Source: CBDCWT01 sp965223305
GTDB taxonomy: Bacteria > Planctomycetota > Planctomycetia > Pirellulales > Pirellulaceae
Direction of reading: 5' to 3'
Assembly (NCBI GenBank): GCA_965223305.1
Contig: CBDCWT010000044.1
Coordinates: 1 to 51,103, forward strand
DNA length: 51,103 nucleotides
Positions 49,552-51,103 of this stretch are shown here, piece by piece (the stretch's first letter is position 1; each line of letters opens with the position of its first letter). Position numbers and translations under genes: made by a program. The notes under the pieces were generated by a model. It was not told where the DNA came from, did not search any database, and saw only the letters and a program-made list of their open reading frames with translations.

Positions 49552-51103
49552 ATGCCGCATTATATACAGAAATTCGGCGGTGTTTCGATCATTTTTGTGC
49601 TGTTGGCGGCCCCCAAACCGCAGCCGGCTCTGGCTGGCGAACCGGAAAGCTCTCCGCCGGAGATGCTGGCCGACGCCGAGCTGGCCGACGTCTTTTTTCT
49701 CGATGCCGATCAAGGCTGGGCGGTGGGTGACCGTGGGGTCATCTTGTGGACCAGCGACGGCGGTCGGCGTTGGGAACTCGCCGATTCTCCGGTCAACTGC
49801 CGGATCGAGGCGGTGTTTTTTCTCGACTCCCAGCGGGGTTGGGCAGTGGGCGGCTTTTTCGCATCCGTACACACACAGGAGTTCGGGAGTCGTCCTGCGG
49901 ACCGACAACGGGGGGGCGGCGCTGGACGAGGCTCTCCGCGCCCCTCACACCCAAGCTGAACAAGGTCCATTTTGTCGACTCACAGAACGGCTGGGGTGGT
50001 GGGGCAAACGCGAGCGCCATGTTCCCCACGGGTGTCTTCCTGACGAGGGATGGAGGCAGGAGCTGGGATCCCGTTTCCCGCAGCTCGTGGTTTGGCTGCG
50101 TGGACGCGGATGCCAGCGGAGTCCGGGCTGCCGCTGGTGGTGAGTGACAGGAATGCAGCCGTGTTGACCTCCAGCAAGCAGCTGGTCTCCGGCCAATTTC
50201 TCGAGCTTGGTCTAAAGCGGTTGCACGCGGTCCGGCGCGGCGACTCACAGCAACTGTGGATTGCAGGTGACGGGGTGATCCTCACCAGCACCGATCGCGG
50301 GACGACATGGCAAGCGCCTCTCGCGTTGCCCGAGATCGCTGCCGCGTGTCGGTTTCGCGGCGGTGGCTACGGCCGGGCCGTTGGTCTGGGTCGCCGGCGA
50401 ACCTGGCAGCTGCGTTTTGCACTCACCCGACGGCGGTATCACCTGGCGAGTTCAGGGCGACCGGAACGCCAACGCCCGTACAAGCCATTCACTTTGTCGA
50501 CGAGCGCCGAGGGTGGCTGGTCGGTGCGCTGGGGACCATCCTCGCGACTCGGGACGGTGGAGAGACCTGGATGCGACAGCGCGGTGGAGAACGCGTCGCC
50601 ACGCTAGGGTTGTTTAGCTCCGCGACCAGTGTCCCGCTGGAGCTGTTCGCGCAGCTGGCCGGTGACGAGGGGTATCTCGCCGCAGTCGAAGTACTTACCA
50701 GCCAGGCAAACCGTAGCAGGCCGGTGCAGGCCCCGGCTGACGATCGGCTGCACGAGTCGATGCTAGGCGTCGGCGCTTCGTCGGGTCGCATCACGCATCG
50801 CTTTCTAGTCGATCGAGCGGAGCTGCGACTATCGCCAGAGTCTGTAGTACAACGCTGGGGGCAGTTAAAAGAAGGTGACAGTCTTACCCAGATGCTATCG
50901 GAGGTCGTGCGACTGATCCGGCAATGGCGGCCGGAGATCGTGGTGACCCAACATCCACAACAGGTGACCAAGAACGCCGTCGACTATCTTGTCAATCAGG
51001 TTGTATTGGCTGCGTTCGATAAGGCGGCTGACGAGACGGTCTTTCCAGAACAGCTGCGCGAGTTGCATTTGCCCGCGTGGCGAGCGAAGAAGTTGTTCGC
51101 GCT
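49552..51103 (+). pseudogene. Secreted BNR/Ycf48-like repeat protein, five single-base frameshifts, truncated by the window end
   Basis: An N-terminal leader (GVSIIFVLLAAPKPQPALAG) is followed by WD/BNR-like blades: VFFLDADQGWAVGDRGVILW, AVFFLDSQRGWAVGG, KVHFVDSQNGW, LWIAGDGVILTSTDRGTTW, LHSPDGGITW, IHFVDERRGWLVGALGTILA. The last frame stays open from about 50475 to the end, with text such as VVRLIRQWRPEIVVTQHP resembling PIG-L-type proteins. Frame changes fall at T49855-49859, G49910-49916, G50125-50127, T50353-50355 and A50471-50472; deleting one base in each restores a continuous reading frame. Artefact or decay, see findings. Confidence 0.75.

Overview
The window looks like a chromosomal segment of a moderately GC-rich planctomycete, most likely Pirellulales-like. 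The main evidence is the paired DUF1549/DUF1553 and DUF1501 genes, the MoxR-DUF58-DUF4129 operon, a BlaI/M56 regulator pair, an FG-GAP/ASPIC protein, twin-arginine (Tat) leader sugar-phosphate-isomerase-type proteins, and the dispersed palindromes whose read-through gives phrases such as SLTLRV, NPKRKRG and GEAPAEP. I recall such phrases as common spurious peptides in planctomycete annotations. The replicon type and species cannot be settled from the sequence.

Layout. 1-4768: tRNA-Ser(GCU), a gene-free stretch ending in a strong intrinsic terminator, a leftward VOC protein plus SDR pair, and mutS. 5221-9664: a MoxR ATPase, a DUF58 protein and a DUF4129 membrane protein in one tight operon. 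9665-10587: a REP-associated tyrosine transposase embedded in its REP palindromes. 10588-18135: a PP-loop/NFACT-R protein and RNase III (leftward), an HtrA-type protease and MgtE (rightward), and a BlaI-M56 pair (leftward). 18514-24882: the DUF1549/DUF1553-DUF1501 pair, a cytochrome P450 and a leucine-rich-repeat membrane protein. 24889-27997: a ROK kinase with an unusual metal site, a tandem array of about 235-bp units carrying a 203-bp insertion, and a methyltransferase. 28041-38083: a TolC-type outer membrane protein, a run of rightward accessory genes with a resolvase remnant, and an FG-GAP/ASPIC protein. 38184-42767: a second tandem array and a MacAB-like efflux operon. 42777-51103: three copies of a 174-bp palindromic MITE, small secreted or membrane proteins, a Tat-exported TIM-barrel protein, an isochorismatase, a frameshifted aminotransferase, a degenerate MoxR paralogue, and a multiply frameshifted BNR/Ycf48-like gene that runs off the end.

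Working relations. MoxR, DUF58 and DUF4129 probably form one envelope or maturation module. The MacA-like adaptor, the permease and the ATPase make a tripartite exporter that could use the TolC-type protein about 10 kb away. BlaI and M56 overlap by ATGA and form a protease-triggered derepression switch. DUF1549/DUF1553 and DUF1501 are the usual planctomycete pair of unknown role.

The most distinctive content is repeat biology: a 174-bp full-length-palindrome MITE with perfect 4-bp target duplications at all three copies, a separate 203-bp MITE-like insertion with an 11-bp duplication, two tandem arrays sharing modules, a RAYT/REP locus with an orphan REP elsewhere, and a recurring multi-hairpin intergenic element. 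The cluster of single-base insertions in homopolymers at 46.5-50.5 kb looks more like a consensus-quality problem than biology, although real gene decay cannot be excluded.
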